This document shows, piece by piece, positions 27,883 through 37,577 of a DNA stretch of 64,000 nucleotides. This stretch comes from CAVQZA01 sp963718355 (GTDB lineage Bacteria > Actinomycetota > Thermoleophilia > Gaiellales > Gaiellaceae). Under the pieces are notes generated by a model. The model was not told where the DNA came from, ran no database searches, and worked only from the letters and a program-made list of their open reading frames with translations. The position numbers and the translations under genes are program-made. The stretch's first letter is position 1. Every line of letters starts with the position of its first letter. Location of the stretch: NCBI GenBank assembly GCA_963718355.1, contig CAVQZA010000006.1:3013-67012 (forward strand). The letters run 5' to 3'.

Positions 27883-28355
27883 GCGATCGCGGCGCGGATC
27901 ACGAGGTCCGGGCCTTCGAAGCTGATCGCCAGGACGTTCGCGATCCGGCGGATCAGCGACACCGCTGCCCGGTTGTCGCCCGCGACGAGGGCGGTGATCT
28001 CGGTGATCCCCGACTCACGGGCGTCCGCGAGCAGCTCGGCCGTGAGTGCCGCGCCGATGCCCCGGTGCTGGTGCTCGTCGGCGACCGCGAAGGCGATCTC
28101 GGCGCTGTGACCGTCGCGGACGAAACGCGCGATCGCGACCGGCCGGGGATCGCCCTCGACGTAGGCAACGAGAGCGCGGCGCGACTCGTCGATCGAGGAC
28201 AGGCGCCGCAGCTCGGCCGCACTGAGGCAAGGCTTCGGCCCGTTGAAGCGCGCACGACGCGACCGCTCGCCCAGGCGCTCGAACAGTGCCATCACGGTGC
28301 GAACGTCGCCGTGTCGTAGCGGCCTGATCCGCAGCGGCTCAGCTCGGCTGCTCAT
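27879..28355 (-). CDS. GNAT family N-acetyltransferase
   Basis: 158 residues with the GNAT fold. The N-terminus IRPLRHGDVRTVMALFERLGERSRRARF resembles the GNAT domains fused to Pat-type acyl-CoA synthetases, and the acetyl-CoA loop is DEHQHRGIGAAL. Substrate unknown. Its start overlaps the last 17 bases of an upstream 40-codon frame. Confidence 0.78.
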   Translation of the reverse strand: MSSRAEPLRIRPLRHGDVRTVMALFERLGERSRRARFNGPKPCLSAAELRRLSSIDESRRALVAYVEGDPRPVAIARFVRDGHSAEIAFAVADEHQHRGIGAALTAELLADARESGITEITALVAGDNRAAVSLIRRIANVLAISFEGPDLVIRAAIA

Positions 28356-28461
28356 CGGGGTCCCCGTCGTCGTCCGGCTCGAGCCAGGCCACGATCTGCG
28401 GCTCGCTGCGCAGGATTTCCAGCAGCAGCGGCCCCATTCCGTTCTCCTCTTGCTCGTTCAC
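28339..28461 (-). CDS. Small acidic protein (40 residues) ahead of the GNAT gene
   Basis: GTG 28461 is preceded by an AGGGAGGGAG ribosome site 6 bases away, one of the few strong ones in this part. The frame, beginning VNEQEENGMGPLLLEIL and ending in an acidic tail (EPDDDGDPDEQPS), overlaps the GNAT start by 17 bases in another frame, so it may act by translational coupling. No family recognised. Confidence 0.4.
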   Translation of the reverse strand: MNEQEENGMGPLLLEILRSEPQIVAWLEPDDDGDPDEQPS

Positions 28462-28533
28462 GCGCTCTCCCTCCCTTGGGTATTGAGGGTCACTACGAGA
28501 GAACCGCGCTCGGCGGTTTCTTGTTCCCGGCGT

Positions 28534-28539
28534 TAGGCT
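28534..28539 (+). promoter_or_regulatory. -10-like TAGGCT of acdS
   Basis: TAGGCT lies 7 bases before the acdS GTG with no ribosome site between, consistent with a leaderless transcript. Confidence 0.4.
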
Positions 28540-28546
28540 CGCGGGC

Positions 28547-29554
28547 GTGAGCCTTGCCGACTTTCCGCGCGTGCCGCTGACCTTCGGGCCGTCGCCGGTG
28601 CACCGGCTGGAGCGTCTCAGCGAGCACCTCGGTGGCGGGGTCGAGATCTGGGCCAAGCGGGAGGACTGCAACTCCGGGCTCGCGTACGGCGGCAACAAGG
28701 TGCGCAAGCTCGAGTACCTCGCCGCCGACGCACTCGCGCAGGGGTGCGACACCCTCGTCTCGATCGGCGGTGTCCAGTCGAACCACACCCGCCAGGTCGC
28801 AGCGGTCGCCGCGCACCTCGGGCTCGGTTGCGTGCTCGTGCAGGAGCACTGGGTCGACTGGGACGATCCCGGCTACGAGACCGTCGGGAACATCCTCCTC
28901 TCGCGGATCATGGGCGCCGACGTGCGCCTCGACGCGGCCGGCTTCGACATCGCGATCCGGCCGAGCTGGGAAGAGGCGCTCGCGTCGGTCGAGGCGGCGG
29001 GAGGGAAGCCCTACGCGATCCCGGCCGGCGCCTCGGATCACCGGCTCGGCGGGCTCGGTTTCGCGCGCTGGGCCGGCGAGGTCGCCGAGCAGGAGCACGA
29101 GCTCGGCCTCTTCTTCGACACCGTCGTCGTCTGCTCGGTGACCGGCTCGACGCAGGCCGGGATGATCGCCGGCTTCGCCGCGCAGGCGCACGAGCGCTCG
29201 ATCCTCGGGATCGACGGCTCGGCGACAGTGCAGCAGACCTGGGAGCAGATCGCCCGCATCGCGCGCTTCACCGCCGAGGCGATCGAGCTCGGCCGCGCCC
29301 TCGACGACGCCGAGATCGTCCTTCTCGACGAGTGGCACGCGGGCACCTACGGGATCCCCGACGAGAAGACCCTCGACGCGATCCGCCTCTGCGCGCGCCT
29401 CGAAGGCGTCCTCACCGACCCGGTCTACGAGGGCAAGTCGATGGCCGCGCTGATCGATCTCGTCGAGTCGGGACGGATCGAACCGGGCTCACGAGTCCTC
29501 TACGCGCACCTCGGCGGTCAGCCCGCGCTGAACGCCTATGCAGCCTCTTTCTGA
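28547..29554 (+). CDS. acdS: 1-aminocyclopropane-1-carboxylate deaminase
   Basis: A 335-residue PLP enzyme that splits the plant ethylene precursor ACC into 2-oxobutyrate and ammonia. The sequence aligns without gaps to the Pseudomonas enzyme at its key sites: PLP Lys51 in GGNKVRKLEY, Ser78 in GGVQSNH, Tyr294-Glu295 in DPVYEGKS and Leu322 in YAHLGG. Glu295 and Leu322 are the residues that separate true ACC deaminases from D-cysteine desulfhydrases, so the former is favoured. It starts at GTG behind TAGGCT and stands alone. Its 3' end overlaps the convergent coiled-coil gene by 19 bases. No ACC-responsive regulator (AcdR) is adjacent. Confidence 0.93.
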   Translation: MSLADFPRVPLTFGPSPVHRLERLSEHLGGGVEIWAKREDCNSGLAYGGNKVRKLEYLAADALAQGCDTLVSIGGVQSNHTRQVAAVAAHLGLGCVLVQEHWVDWDDPGYETVGNILLSRIMGADVRLDAAGFDIAIRPSWEEALASVEAAGGKPYAIPAGASDHRLGGLGFARWAGEVAEQEHELGLFFDTVVVCSVTGSTQAGMIAGFAAQAHERSILGIDGSATVQQTWEQIARIARFTAEAIELGRALDDAEIVLLDEWHAGTYGIPDEKTLDAIRLCARLEGVLTDPVYEGKSMAALIDLVESGRIEPGSRVLYAHLGGQPALNAYAASF

Positions 29555-29847
29555 GCAGCCGCCTCGATCACCTGCTCGGCGGTCTGCTCCACCGTTCGCT
29601 TCGTCTCCTCGATCGTCTTCGTCGCCGTCTCCTGGTCGCGGCGGATCGCCTGCTGAAGCTGGCGGACCTCGTCGCCGGTCTCCTTGACCTCGTGCATCAC
29701 CGTCGCGAGCTCGCCCTGGACGATGCGCAACTCGCGCGCCTCCTGGACGCTGCGCAAGGCCAGGTAGCCGAGCGGGACGACCGAGACGACGCTGAAGACA
29801 CCCGCCACGAAGAGGAAGACAGCCATCAGGTTCTCTTTCCGATCCAT
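29536..29847 (-). CDS. Single-pass membrane protein with long coiled coil
   Basis: 103 residues: a transmembrane helix (about 8-31, MAVFLFVAGVFSVVSVVPLGYLAL), then a charged, heptad-like helix from residue 33 to the end (VQGELATVMHEVKETGDEVRQ). The build resembles DUF948 or apolipoprotein-like stress proteins. Function is unknown. It overlaps acdS tail to tail. Confidence 0.65.
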   Translation of the reverse strand: MDRKENLMAVFLFVAGVFSVVSVVPLGYLALRSVQEARELRIVQGELATVMHEVKETGDEVRQLQQAIRRDQETATKTIEETKRTVEQTAEQVIEAAAQKEAA

Positions 29848-29956
29848 GCCTGCATCGTTGCCTCCAGGTCTTGGGAACTGCGGTCACGCCAAGGCCGGCC
29901 CACCTCGCGGCGACGACCGTACCGGCGGCACGTAAGCCCCGGGTAAAGCGTGAGTT

Positions 29957-30952
29957 CTAGATCTCAGCGCCGAGAAACGCTGCGAGCGGGGCAAGCGCGT
30001 CGTCGAGGCGGGAGGTGTCGCCCCAGGCGCCGAGCACCTCGAGCCGTCGCGTCCCCCGGTCGAAGCGCGGCTCTGCCCGGCCGACGATGCGGTCGCCGAC
30101 GAGGAGCGGGAGCACGTAGTAACCGTACTCTCGTTTCGCCGGCGGGACGTACATCTCGAGCCGGTAGTGGAAATCGAACAGCGCCTCGGCGCGGTCCCGG
30201 TCGTGGATGAGCCGGTCGAACGGCGAGAGCAGTGTGGCTCGATTGCCGACGTCGCCGTCGGTTGCGTCCGGATGGGCGCGCCACTCGTCCTTCTCGAGCC
30301 GCACTCCGAGTGCCCGAAACCGTTGCTCGGCGCGCAGGCGCTCGGCATCGCGGAGCGGCATCGTCACGGTCTCCGGAAACCAGCTCTCGGCGAGAGCCCA
30401 GAGCCGCTGCTTCCCCTGTCGGCCAGCGACCGCAACCTCGCCGCGACGGTGGAGGATCTCGAGCATGATGCCGACCCACCTGCTGCCGTACCAGCGGTGC
30501 TCGAGGCGCCCGTCGACCGAGCGGTCCTCGAGCTCGCGCCCGAGCAGGGGCCCGCGGTCGCCCAGCTCGCGCAGCACGTAGCGGCGAAAGGCGGCGTTGC
30601 GGGCGAGGAACTCGCGCGCAAACCGCTCATGCGCATACCGGACGCTCGTGCGCGCCCGGCGCATCAGCGCGCGGACGAGCGGCAGCGACTCGATCGGCCA
30701 GATAAAGGCGTTCCATTCGAACAGCGCACGATCGACCCAGAGCAGGCGGTCGAGCTCACCGGTGTCGTAGGGCCCGAGCCGACTGAAGAGGACGAGGTGC
30801 TGCGCAGGCGCAACGGTCGAGATCGGATCGAGCTGCAGAAAGCCGAGCCGACGTACCGTGTCAAGAACGCCCTGCGCCGATCCGTCCAGCAGCTGCGCTC
30901 GCACGGCGATCCGCCGCGCCTCCTCGATGCTGACTGTGCGAGTTGCCGCCAT
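29957..30952 (-). CDS. YcaQ-type winged-helix DNA glycosylase
   Basis: A 331-residue protein of the HTH_42 family that includes E. coli YcaQ and Streptomyces AlkZ, which unhook DNA interstrand crosslinks and bulky base adducts. The family's catalytic QxD is present as FLQLDPI near residue 36. Other shared features are VDRALFEWNAFIWPIESLP, a winged-helix region around HRWYGSRW, and the late LLSPFDRLIHDRDRAEALF and YYVLPLLVGDRIVGRAEPRFDR. It may protect the cell from alkylating agents or from a self-made DNA-damaging metabolite. Confidence 0.85.
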   Translation of the reverse strand: MAATRTVSIEEARRIAVRAQLLDGSAQGVLDTVRRLGFLQLDPISTVAPAQHLVLFSRLGPYDTGELDRLLWVDRALFEWNAFIWPIESLPLVRALMRRARTSVRYAHERFAREFLARNAAFRRYVLRELGDRGPLLGRELEDRSVDGRLEHRWYGSRWVGIMLEILHRRGEVAVAGRQGKQRLWALAESWFPETVTMPLRDAERLRAEQRFRALGVRLEKDEWRAHPDATDGDVGNRATLLSPFDRLIHDRDRAEALFDFHYRLEMYVPPAKREYGYYVLPLLVGDRIVGRAEPRFDRGTRRLEVLGAWGDTSRLDDALAPLAAFLGAEI

Positions 30953-30971
30953 CCAGCGCTAACTCTGCCCG

Positions 30972-30977
30972 TACTCT
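30972..30977 (+). promoter_or_regulatory. -10-like TACTCT of the DUF218 gene
   Basis: TACTCT sits 6 bases before ATG 30984 in a 31-base divergent gap and is the only visible start signal. Confidence 0.35.
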
Positions 30978-30983
30978 TGAGCG

Positions 30984-31490
30984 ATGCACAGCGCGCCGAC
31001 TGCGATCGTGATCCCCGGGAACGGCGCTTTCGGCGAGGACGGCGCTTACCGGATCACCGAGCGCTGCCGCCGGCTCGTCGCCGAGGCCGAGCGCCTTGCA
31101 GCTCGGTGCTCGCCTCGCGCGGTCGTTTTCTCAGGCTGGTCGCCCGACGGCTCGACGTGCGAGGCCGAGCAGATGCTCGCGGCCTGGCGTGGGCCTGAGG
31201 TTGAGCTCGTCGTCGAGCCGACCGCGACGATCACCGCCGAGAACGCGGCTCGCACGCTGCCGTTGCTGCTCGAGCGCGGGATCGAGAGGGCGCTCGTGGT
31301 CACTACGCCGCTCCACCTCTACCGCGCTCGGTACTTCTTCCGCCGGCTCTACGCGGCGCACGGGATCGACGCACGGTTCCGCGCGGCACCTGTCGCGCCT
31401 TCGGTGCACATGCTCGGCTGGGAGCTCGTGGCGATGACAGCGCGGAAGCGCCAGCTGCGCGCCGCCGAGGCCGAGCTTCGCCGGCTTTGA
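30984..31490 (+). CDS. YdcF/DUF218 family protein
   Basis: A 168-residue cytoplasmic DUF218 (YdcF/SanA) domain. It has the opening IVIPGNGAF, the FSGW loop, the polar VEPTATITAENA segment and a C-terminal LVVTTPLHLYRARYFFRRLY. Members bind nucleotide-like ligands and are linked to cell-envelope metabolism, but the reaction is not established. Its TGA overlaps the TTG start of the glycosyltransferase (31487-31490), indicating translational coupling. Confidence 0.78.
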   Translation: MHSAPTAIVIPGNGAFGEDGAYRITERCRRLVAEAERLAARCSPRAVVFSGWSPDGSTCEAEQMLAAWRGPEVELVVEPTATITAENAARTLPLLLERGIERALVVTTPLHLYRARYFFRRLYAAHGIDARFRAAPVAPSVHMLGWELVAMTARKRQLRAAEAELRRL

Positions 31491-32206
31491 GCGACACGCT
31501 CGTCTTCATCCCGGCCTGGAACGAGGAGCTCAACCTGCCGGCGGTGCTCCACGCGCTCGAAAACGGGCTCCCCGGCGCGGACGTGCTAGTCGTCGACGAC
31601 GGCTCCACGGACCGCACCGCTGACGTCGCGCGCGAGCACGGCGCCGAGGTGCTCTCGCTCGGCGGCAACAAGGGCCTGCGGATCGGAATCGCCGCCGGAT
31701 ACCGCTACGCCCTCGACCACGGCTACGCGTTCTGCGGGCGCGTCGACGCCGACGGGCAGCACCCGGTCGCGGAGCTCGCACGCCTGCTCTCGCTCGTGCG
31801 CAACGACCGCTGCGACGTCGCCGTCGGCTCGCGGTTCGCCAGCGGCGAGGGCTACGAGCCCTACCGCTACCGGCCGAGCGCGTCGCGCCGACTCGGCACG
31901 GGCGTCCTCCGCCGCGCCGTGCGTCCCGTGCTCGGCCGTCCGTTCGGCGACGCGACGAGCGGCCTCTACGCCGTCAACGCGAAGGCACTGCCACTGCTCG
32001 CCGAGCCGTTCACGAGCGGCGCCCCGGAGGTCGAGGCTCTGATGCGGATCACCGAGGCGGGCCTGCGCCTCGAGGAAGTCCCCGTGAACATGGCCGAGCG
32101 CGCCTCCGGCGAGTCGAAGCTCCGCGGCAGCAAGGCGCTGAAGCTCGTCCTCACCCTGGCCGGCACGCTGGTCGCCGGTGCGATTGTCGTGCGCCGCCGC
32201 CGCTAG
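31487..32206 (+). CDS. Family 2 glycosyltransferase (dolichol-phosphate-mannose-synthase type)
   Basis: 239 residues, TTG start overlapping the previous stop. The GT2 nucleotide motif VVDDGSTDRT (about 32-41) and the DADGQHP metal site are clear. The family also predicts GDATSGLYAVN and MAERASGESKLR before a C-terminal membrane segment (ALKLVLTLAGTLVAGAIVV). It likely transfers a sugar from a nucleotide or to polyprenyl phosphate at the membrane. Its stop interlocks with argF (CTAG, 32203-32206). Confidence 0.87.
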   Translation: MSDTLVFIPAWNEELNLPAVLHALENGLPGADVLVVDDGSTDRTADVAREHGAEVLSLGGNKGLRIGIAAGYRYALDHGYAFCGRVDADGQHPVAELARLLSLVRNDRCDVAVGSRFASGEGYEPYRYRPSASRRLGTGVLRRAVRPVLGRPFGDATSGLYAVNAKALPLLAEPFTSGAPEVEALMRITEAGLRLEEVPVNMAERASGESKLRGSKALKLVLTLAGTLVAGAIVVRRRR

Positions 32207-33138
32207 CGCACGATTAGGGCGAGCAGCGCCTTCTGGACGTGGAGGCGGTTTTCCGCCTCGTCCCAGATTGCCGAGCGCGGGCCGTGCGCGATTGCTTCGG
32301 TGATCTCCTCGCCGTAGTGGGCGGGGAGGCAGTGCATCGCGAAGGCGTTCGACGGAGCCTGGGCGAACAGGGCCTCGTCCAGTGCGTACGGGGCGAGATC
32401 GGCCTTGCGCTGGTCGGCCTCCGCCTCGAAGCCCATGCTCGTCCACACGTCGGTGACAACCACGTCGGCATCGGCCACGGCCTGCGCCGGGTCGCGCACG
32501 ATCTCGACTCCCGCGACGGCGGGCTCGTAGCCCTCGGGACACGCGACGATCGGCGCGGCGCCGAGCGCGAGCGCAGCCTCGACCAGCGAGGCGCACACGT
32601 TGTTGCCGTCACCGACCCACGCGATGCGAACGCCCTCGAGGTGGCCGAGCCGCTCGCGGATCGTCAGCACGTCGGCGAGCGCCTGGCACGGATGCGCGAG
32701 ATCGGTCAGCGCGTTCACGACCGGTATGTCCGCTTCGGCGGCGAGCTCGTCGACGGTCTCCTGCGACGAGATCCGGATCACGATCGCGTTCAGATAGCGC
32801 GAGAGCACCTTCGCCGTGTCGCGAATCGTCTCGCCGCGGCCGAGCTGCAGGTCGCGACCCGCGAGGTACAGCGCCGTGCCTCCGAGGTGTGCGACGCCGA
32901 CCTCGAACGAGACCCGCGTGCGCGTGGAGGGCTTGTCGAAGATCATCCCGACCGTCCGGCCCGGCAGCAGCGGATGCGGCTCGAACCGCGCCTGCGCCGC
33001 CTTCAGCTCACTGGCGAGATCGAGCACAGCGGTCAGCTCGTCCGGCGTCCAGTCCGAGATCCGCAGCAGGCTGCGGCCCTTGAGATCGGTGAGCGTGCGC
33101 TGCTCGAGCGGCAGCGGATGCGGAAGTGTGGCGGACAT
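32203..33138 (-). CDS. argF: Ornithine carbamoyltransferase
   Basis: 311 residues; makes citrulline from ornithine and carbamoyl phosphate. Carbamoyl-phosphate motif STRTR (71-75), HPCQ (149-152) and the ornithine/catalytic HCLP (269-272) are all present, and YGEEIT follows as in OTCases. It is transcribed divergently from argC across a 39-base gap that holds two ARG-box-like palindromes. On the minus strand TAATAC is 6 bases before the ATG, suggesting a leaderless message under ArgR control. Confidence 0.96.
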   Translation of the reverse strand: MSATLPHPLPLEQRTLTDLKGRSLLRISDWTPDELTAVLDLASELKAAQARFEPHPLLPGRTVGMIFDKPSTRTRVSFEVGVAHLGGTALYLAGRDLQLGRGETIRDTAKVLSRYLNAIVIRISSQETVDELAAEADIPVVNALTDLAHPCQALADVLTIRERLGHLEGVRIAWVGDGNNVCASLVEAALALGAAPIVACPEGYEPAVAGVEIVRDPAQAVADADVVVTDVWTSMGFEAEADQRKADLAPYALDEALFAQAPSNAFAMHCLPAHYGEEITEAIAHGPRSAIWDEAENRLHVQKALLALIVR

Positions 33139-33140
33139 CT

Positions 33141-33174
33141 TTGCGTATTATGCAGTTCTGTGCGTAATATGCAA
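33141..33174. promoter_or_regulatory. ArgR operator with paired ARG boxes between argF and argC
   Basis: TGCGTATTATGCA (33142-33154) and TGCGTAATATGCA (33161-33173), each a near-palindrome, have centres 19 bases apart. Together they form a larger inverted repeat (TTGCGTATTATGCA against TGCGTAATATGCAA, two mismatches). Each box contains the -10 of one divergent gene: TAATAC for argF (6 bases to ATG) and TAATAT for argC (7 bases to GTG 33178). ArgR bound here would cover both promoters; argR is in the downstream operon. Confidence 0.75.
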
Positions 33175-33177
33175 GAG

Positions 33178-34161
33178 GTGATCACCACGGCAATCATTGG
33201 CTGCGCCGGCTACTCCGGCCAGGAGACTCTCGATCGCGTGCTCTCGCACCCCGGGCTCGAGCCGGTTGCGCTCGGCTCGGACTCGCTCGCAGGCCGGCCC
33301 GCCTCGGCGCTCGACCCGCGGCTCGCCGATTCGGGGCTGGCCCCGTTCGTCACCAATGACGAGGCGCTCGCGAGCAGCGCAGAGCTGATCTTTCTCTGCC
33401 TCGGCCACGAGCAGGCCGCGCAGATCGAGCCGCCCGTCGATGCCGTTATCATCGACCTCTCCGGCGCGCATAGGCTCGACAATCCGTCCCTCTACACGGA
33501 CTGGTATGGGTGGGTGCATCCTCTCCCCGAAGCGCTCACCGGCTGGGCCTATGCGTTGCCGGAGCTTTTCCCGCCACAGGGGCGGCTGCTCGCGAACCCG
33601 GGCTGCTACGCGACTGCGGCACTGCTCGCGCTCGTGCCGATCGTGGATGCGATCGAGCCGCACGGCGTGATTGTCGACGCCAAGTCGGGCGTCTCGGGTG
33701 CTGGCCGCTCGCTCAGGGCCTCCTCGCACGCCGGCTCCGTCTTGGAGAACTTCGCGCCCTACAGGGTCGGGACGCATCAGCACGCGCCCGAGATCGCACA
33801 GGGGCTCGGCTTCCCTGTCTGCTTCGTGCCGCACCTCCTGCCGGTGCGCCGCGGGCTGCTCGCGACGTGTTACGTCCAGTCGTCCGAGACCGACCTGCGG
33901 GACCGGCTCGAGGCCGCCTACGCCACGACGCCCGCGGTGATGCTGCTGCCTGAGGGTGTCGCGCCCGAGCTCGCGCGCGTGGCGGGAACGGACGCGGCTG
34001 AAGTTGCGCTGTTCCATGACAAGGCGACCGGGACCGCGATCGTGATCTGCGCGCTCGACAATCTCGGCAAGGGCGCCGCAGGCCAGGCCGTGCAGAACGC
34101 GAATCTCGCGCTCGGGCTCGACGAGACCGCCGGGCTCCGGCTCCAGGGCGTGATGGTGTGA
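33178..34161 (+). CDS. argC: N-acetyl-gamma-glutamyl-phosphate reductase
   Basis: 327 residues from GTG 33178; reduces N-acetylglutamyl phosphate to the semialdehyde with NADPH. The Rossmann start IIGCAGYSGQE, the catalytic cysteine in LLANPGCYATA (about residue 142) and KSGVSGAGR identify it. I prefer GTG 33178 over ATG 33169 because 33169 lies inside the -10/ARG box. It heads the argCJBDRGH run (33178-40003), in which most junctions overlap by 4 bases. Confidence 0.93.
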   Translation: MITTAIIGCAGYSGQETLDRVLSHPGLEPVALGSDSLAGRPASALDPRLADSGLAPFVTNDEALASSAELIFLCLGHEQAAQIEPPVDAVIIDLSGAHRLDNPSLYTDWYGWVHPLPEALTGWAYALPELFPPQGRLLANPGCYATAALLALVPIVDAIEPHGVIVDAKSGVSGAGRSLRASSHAGSVLENFAPYRVGTHQHAPEIAQGLGFPVCFVPHLLPVRRGLLATCYVQSSETDLRDRLEAAYATTPAVMLLPEGVAPELARVAGTDAAEVALFHDKATGTAIVICALDNLGKGAAGQAVQNANLALGLDETAGLRLQGVMV

Positions 34162-35321
34162 GCGTCACCGCCGCCAGGGGATTCGTCGCCGCGGGCGTCG
34201 CGGCCGGGATCCGCCGCCGTGGGCTCGACGTCGCGCTCGTCCGCTCGACGGTGCCTGCAGTCGGCGGGGCGATGTTCACCGTCAACCGCGTCCAGGCGGC
34301 GCCGGTGAAGGTCTCGCGGGAGCACCTCACGCTGGCCGAGCCGCAGGCCGTCGCGGTCAACTCGGGCGTGGCCAATGCGGCAACGGGCGCGAAGGGCGAG
34401 GCCGCCGCTCGCGCGACCGCGGCCGAGGTGGGACGGCTCCTCGACCTCGCGCCCGAGCAGGTGATCGTGCTCTCCACCGGCGTGATCGGCGCGCCGCTGC
34501 CGCTCGACCGGCTGCTGCCGGGCCTCGCCGACGCGACCGCCGCGCTGTCCGAGCTCGGCGGAGCCTCGGCCGCGACGGCGATCCTCACGACCGACACCCG
34601 CTCGAAGGAAGCGGTCGTCACGGGCGCGGGCTTCACCGTCGGCGGGATGGCCAAGGGCTCGGGGATGATCCATCCGAACATGGCCACGATGCTCGCCGTG
34701 ATCACCACCGACTACCCACTGAAACGGGGCGAGCCGATCGAGTTCCTGCGCCCGGCCGTGAACGAGAGCTTCAACGCGATCTCGATCGACGGCGAGTGCT
34801 CGACGAACGACGCGGTCGTCCTGCTCGCGAACGGCGAGAGCGGGCTCGAGCGGACTCCCGCTTCGGATCACGAGTTCGCCGGGGCGCTGCGGGTCGTCTG
34901 CGCCGACCTCGCCCAGCAGGTCGTCGAGGACGGCGAGGGCGCCACCGTCTTCGCCGAGATCGCCGTCACCGGCGCCGCCTCCGACGCAGAGGCCAAGGCG
35001 ATCGCGTCGCGGATCGCCACCTCGCCGCTCGTGAAGACGGCGCTCTTCGGCCACGACGCGAACTGGGGCCGCGTGCTCGCCGCCGCCGGCTCGGCGCCGT
35101 TCAACGGCGGCTATGCGCAGGTCGATTCCGAGCTGGTCACGCTGATCTTCAACAACACGGCTGTCCTCGTCGACGGAGCGCCGAGCGAGGACGAGCCCGA
35201 CGTCTCGGCGGCCACGTGCAAGATCGAGCTCGACCTCGGGCTCGGCGACGGCGAGGCTGCGTACATGACCAGCGACCTGTCCTACGACTACGTCCGCATC
35301 AACGCGGACTACCGCTCATGA
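34158..35321 (+). CDS. argJ: Bifunctional ornithine acetyltransferase / N-acetylglutamate synthase
   Basis: 387 residues; recycles the acetyl group from N-acetylornithine to glutamate, so the pathway is the cyclic one. The self-cleavage site with the nucleophilic Thr is in HPNMATMLAVITTD (about residue 176), preceded by VGGMAKGSGMI. The C-terminus LSYDYVRINADYRS is diagnostic for ArgJ. GTG start overlaps the argC stop by 4 bases; the stop overlaps argB by 4. Confidence 0.96.
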   Translation: MSVTAARGFVAAGVAAGIRRRGLDVALVRSTVPAVGGAMFTVNRVQAAPVKVSREHLTLAEPQAVAVNSGVANAATGAKGEAAARATAAEVGRLLDLAPEQVIVLSTGVIGAPLPLDRLLPGLADATAALSELGGASAATAILTTDTRSKEAVVTGAGFTVGGMAKGSGMIHPNMATMLAVITTDYPLKRGEPIEFLRPAVNESFNAISIDGECSTNDAVVLLANGESGLERTPASDHEFAGALRVVCADLAQQVVEDGEGATVFAEIAVTGAASDAEAKAIASRIATSPLVKTALFGHDANWGRVLAAAGSAPFNGGYAQVDSELVTLIFNNTAVLVDGAPSEDEPDVSAATCKIELDLGLGDGEAAYMTSDLSYDYVRINADYRS

Positions 35322-35982
35322 GCCGGGTCGTCGTCAAATGCGGCGGCGCGGTCGCGACCGAGAGCGGCGCCGCGATCATGAAGCTCGTCGACGAGGGCCA
35401 CGAGGTGTGCGTCGTCCACGGCGCCGGCAAGCAGATCTCGGCGCTGATGGCCGAGCGCGGGCTGCCCGTGCAGTTCCTCGGCGGTCGCCGAGTTACCAGT
35501 CGAGAGGCCATCGAGGTCGTGAAGGAGGCGCTCGACCAGCTGAACGCCGAGCTGTGCGCCGCGCTCGGGCCGCTCGCGGTCGGGCTGCATGGCGACGAGA
35601 TCGGGCTCAAGGCGCGGCCCGTGATGACGCTCGGGCTCGTCGGCGACCCGGTTCCGAGCCGGCCGCAGGCGGTCGAGGACGCGCTCGCAGCCGGCCTGAT
35701 CCCGGTCGTCACGCCGCTCGCGATGGGGCCGCTCAATGTGAACGCCGACGAGGCGGCGGCCGCGCTCGCAGTCGGGATCGAGGCCGAGCGGATCGTCTTC
35801 CTCACCGACGTCCCGGGCGTGCTGCTCGGCGGCGCGGTGACCGCGGTCGTCCGGGCCGACGAGGCCGAGGCGATGCTCGACGCCGACGGCTTCGAGGGCG
35901 GAATCGTGCCGAAGCTCCGCGCTGCGATCACCGCGGCCCGGCTGGGTGTGAGCGCCGAGATCGGCGAGACGGTGGTGCTCGC

Positions 35983-35986
<4 letters not shown>
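35318..35986 (+). CDS. argB: Acetylglutamate kinase (compact form)
   Basis: 222 residues, clearly shorter than the 258-300 usual for ArgB. Amino-acid-kinase motifs are kept: VVKCGGA at the N-terminus, VHGAGKQIS, GRRVTSREAIEVV, NVNADEAAAALA and VFLTDVPGVL. The region after VGLHGDEIGLKA is trimmed. The N-terminal helix that mediates arginine-sensitive hexamer formation is missing, which suggests that feedback inhibition may act elsewhere. Overlaps argJ and argD by 4 bases each. Confidence 0.92.
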
Positions 35987-37115
<1,129 letters not shown>

Positions 37116-37119
<4 letters not shown>

Positions 37120-37577
37120 GCAAGTTCGACCGTCAGGGCGCGATCCTGCGTCTCGTCCAGGAGCGTCCGCTCGCAACCCAGGCCGAGGTGGCCGACGCAC
37201 TCCGCGAGGAGGGCTACGACTCGGTTCAGGCCACCGTCTCGCGCGACATTGCACAGCTCGGGCTCGTCAAGGCTCGCAACGGTGACGGCCGCCTCGTCTA
37301 TGCGCTGCCCGGCGCGGTCGATCTCAACAGGCTCTCCGAGCTGACCGCCGCGCTGCGCCGCTGGACGATGTCGATCAGCGCGAGCGGCAACCTCACCGTC
37401 ATCCTTACCCACTCCGGCTTCGCGCCCGCGCTGTGTCAGGCGATCGACGAGGCCGTCCTCCCCGATGTGGTCGGCACGATCGCCGGGGACAACACCATCT
37501 TCCTCGTCGCGCGGGAGGGCCTCACCGGGGCCGACCTCGCCGACGAGCTTCGCTACCACCTCCAAGGAGACACCTAA
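37116..37577 (+). CDS. argR: Arginine repressor
   Basis: 153 residues: N-terminal winged helix (about 1-70) with the VSRDIAQLGLVKAR recognition region, and the C-terminal arginine-binding/oligomerisation domain (about 80-150) ending VGTIAGDNTIFLVAR with the conserved GD. It should bind arginine and the ARG boxes at 33141-33174, repressing both argF and its own operon. It overlaps argD by 4 bases. Confidence 0.95.

Noticed and set aside
32239..33177. Upstream extension of argC through the antisense of argF
   Set aside because: The argF protein is certain, and the promoter/operator lies at 33141-33174; argC starts after it.
35316..35325. GCTCATGAGC, part of the dinB-pdxH palindrome, at the argJ/argB junction
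   Set aside because: It arises from an overlapping TCATGA start/stop and lacks the flanking bases of the repeat, so chance is enough.
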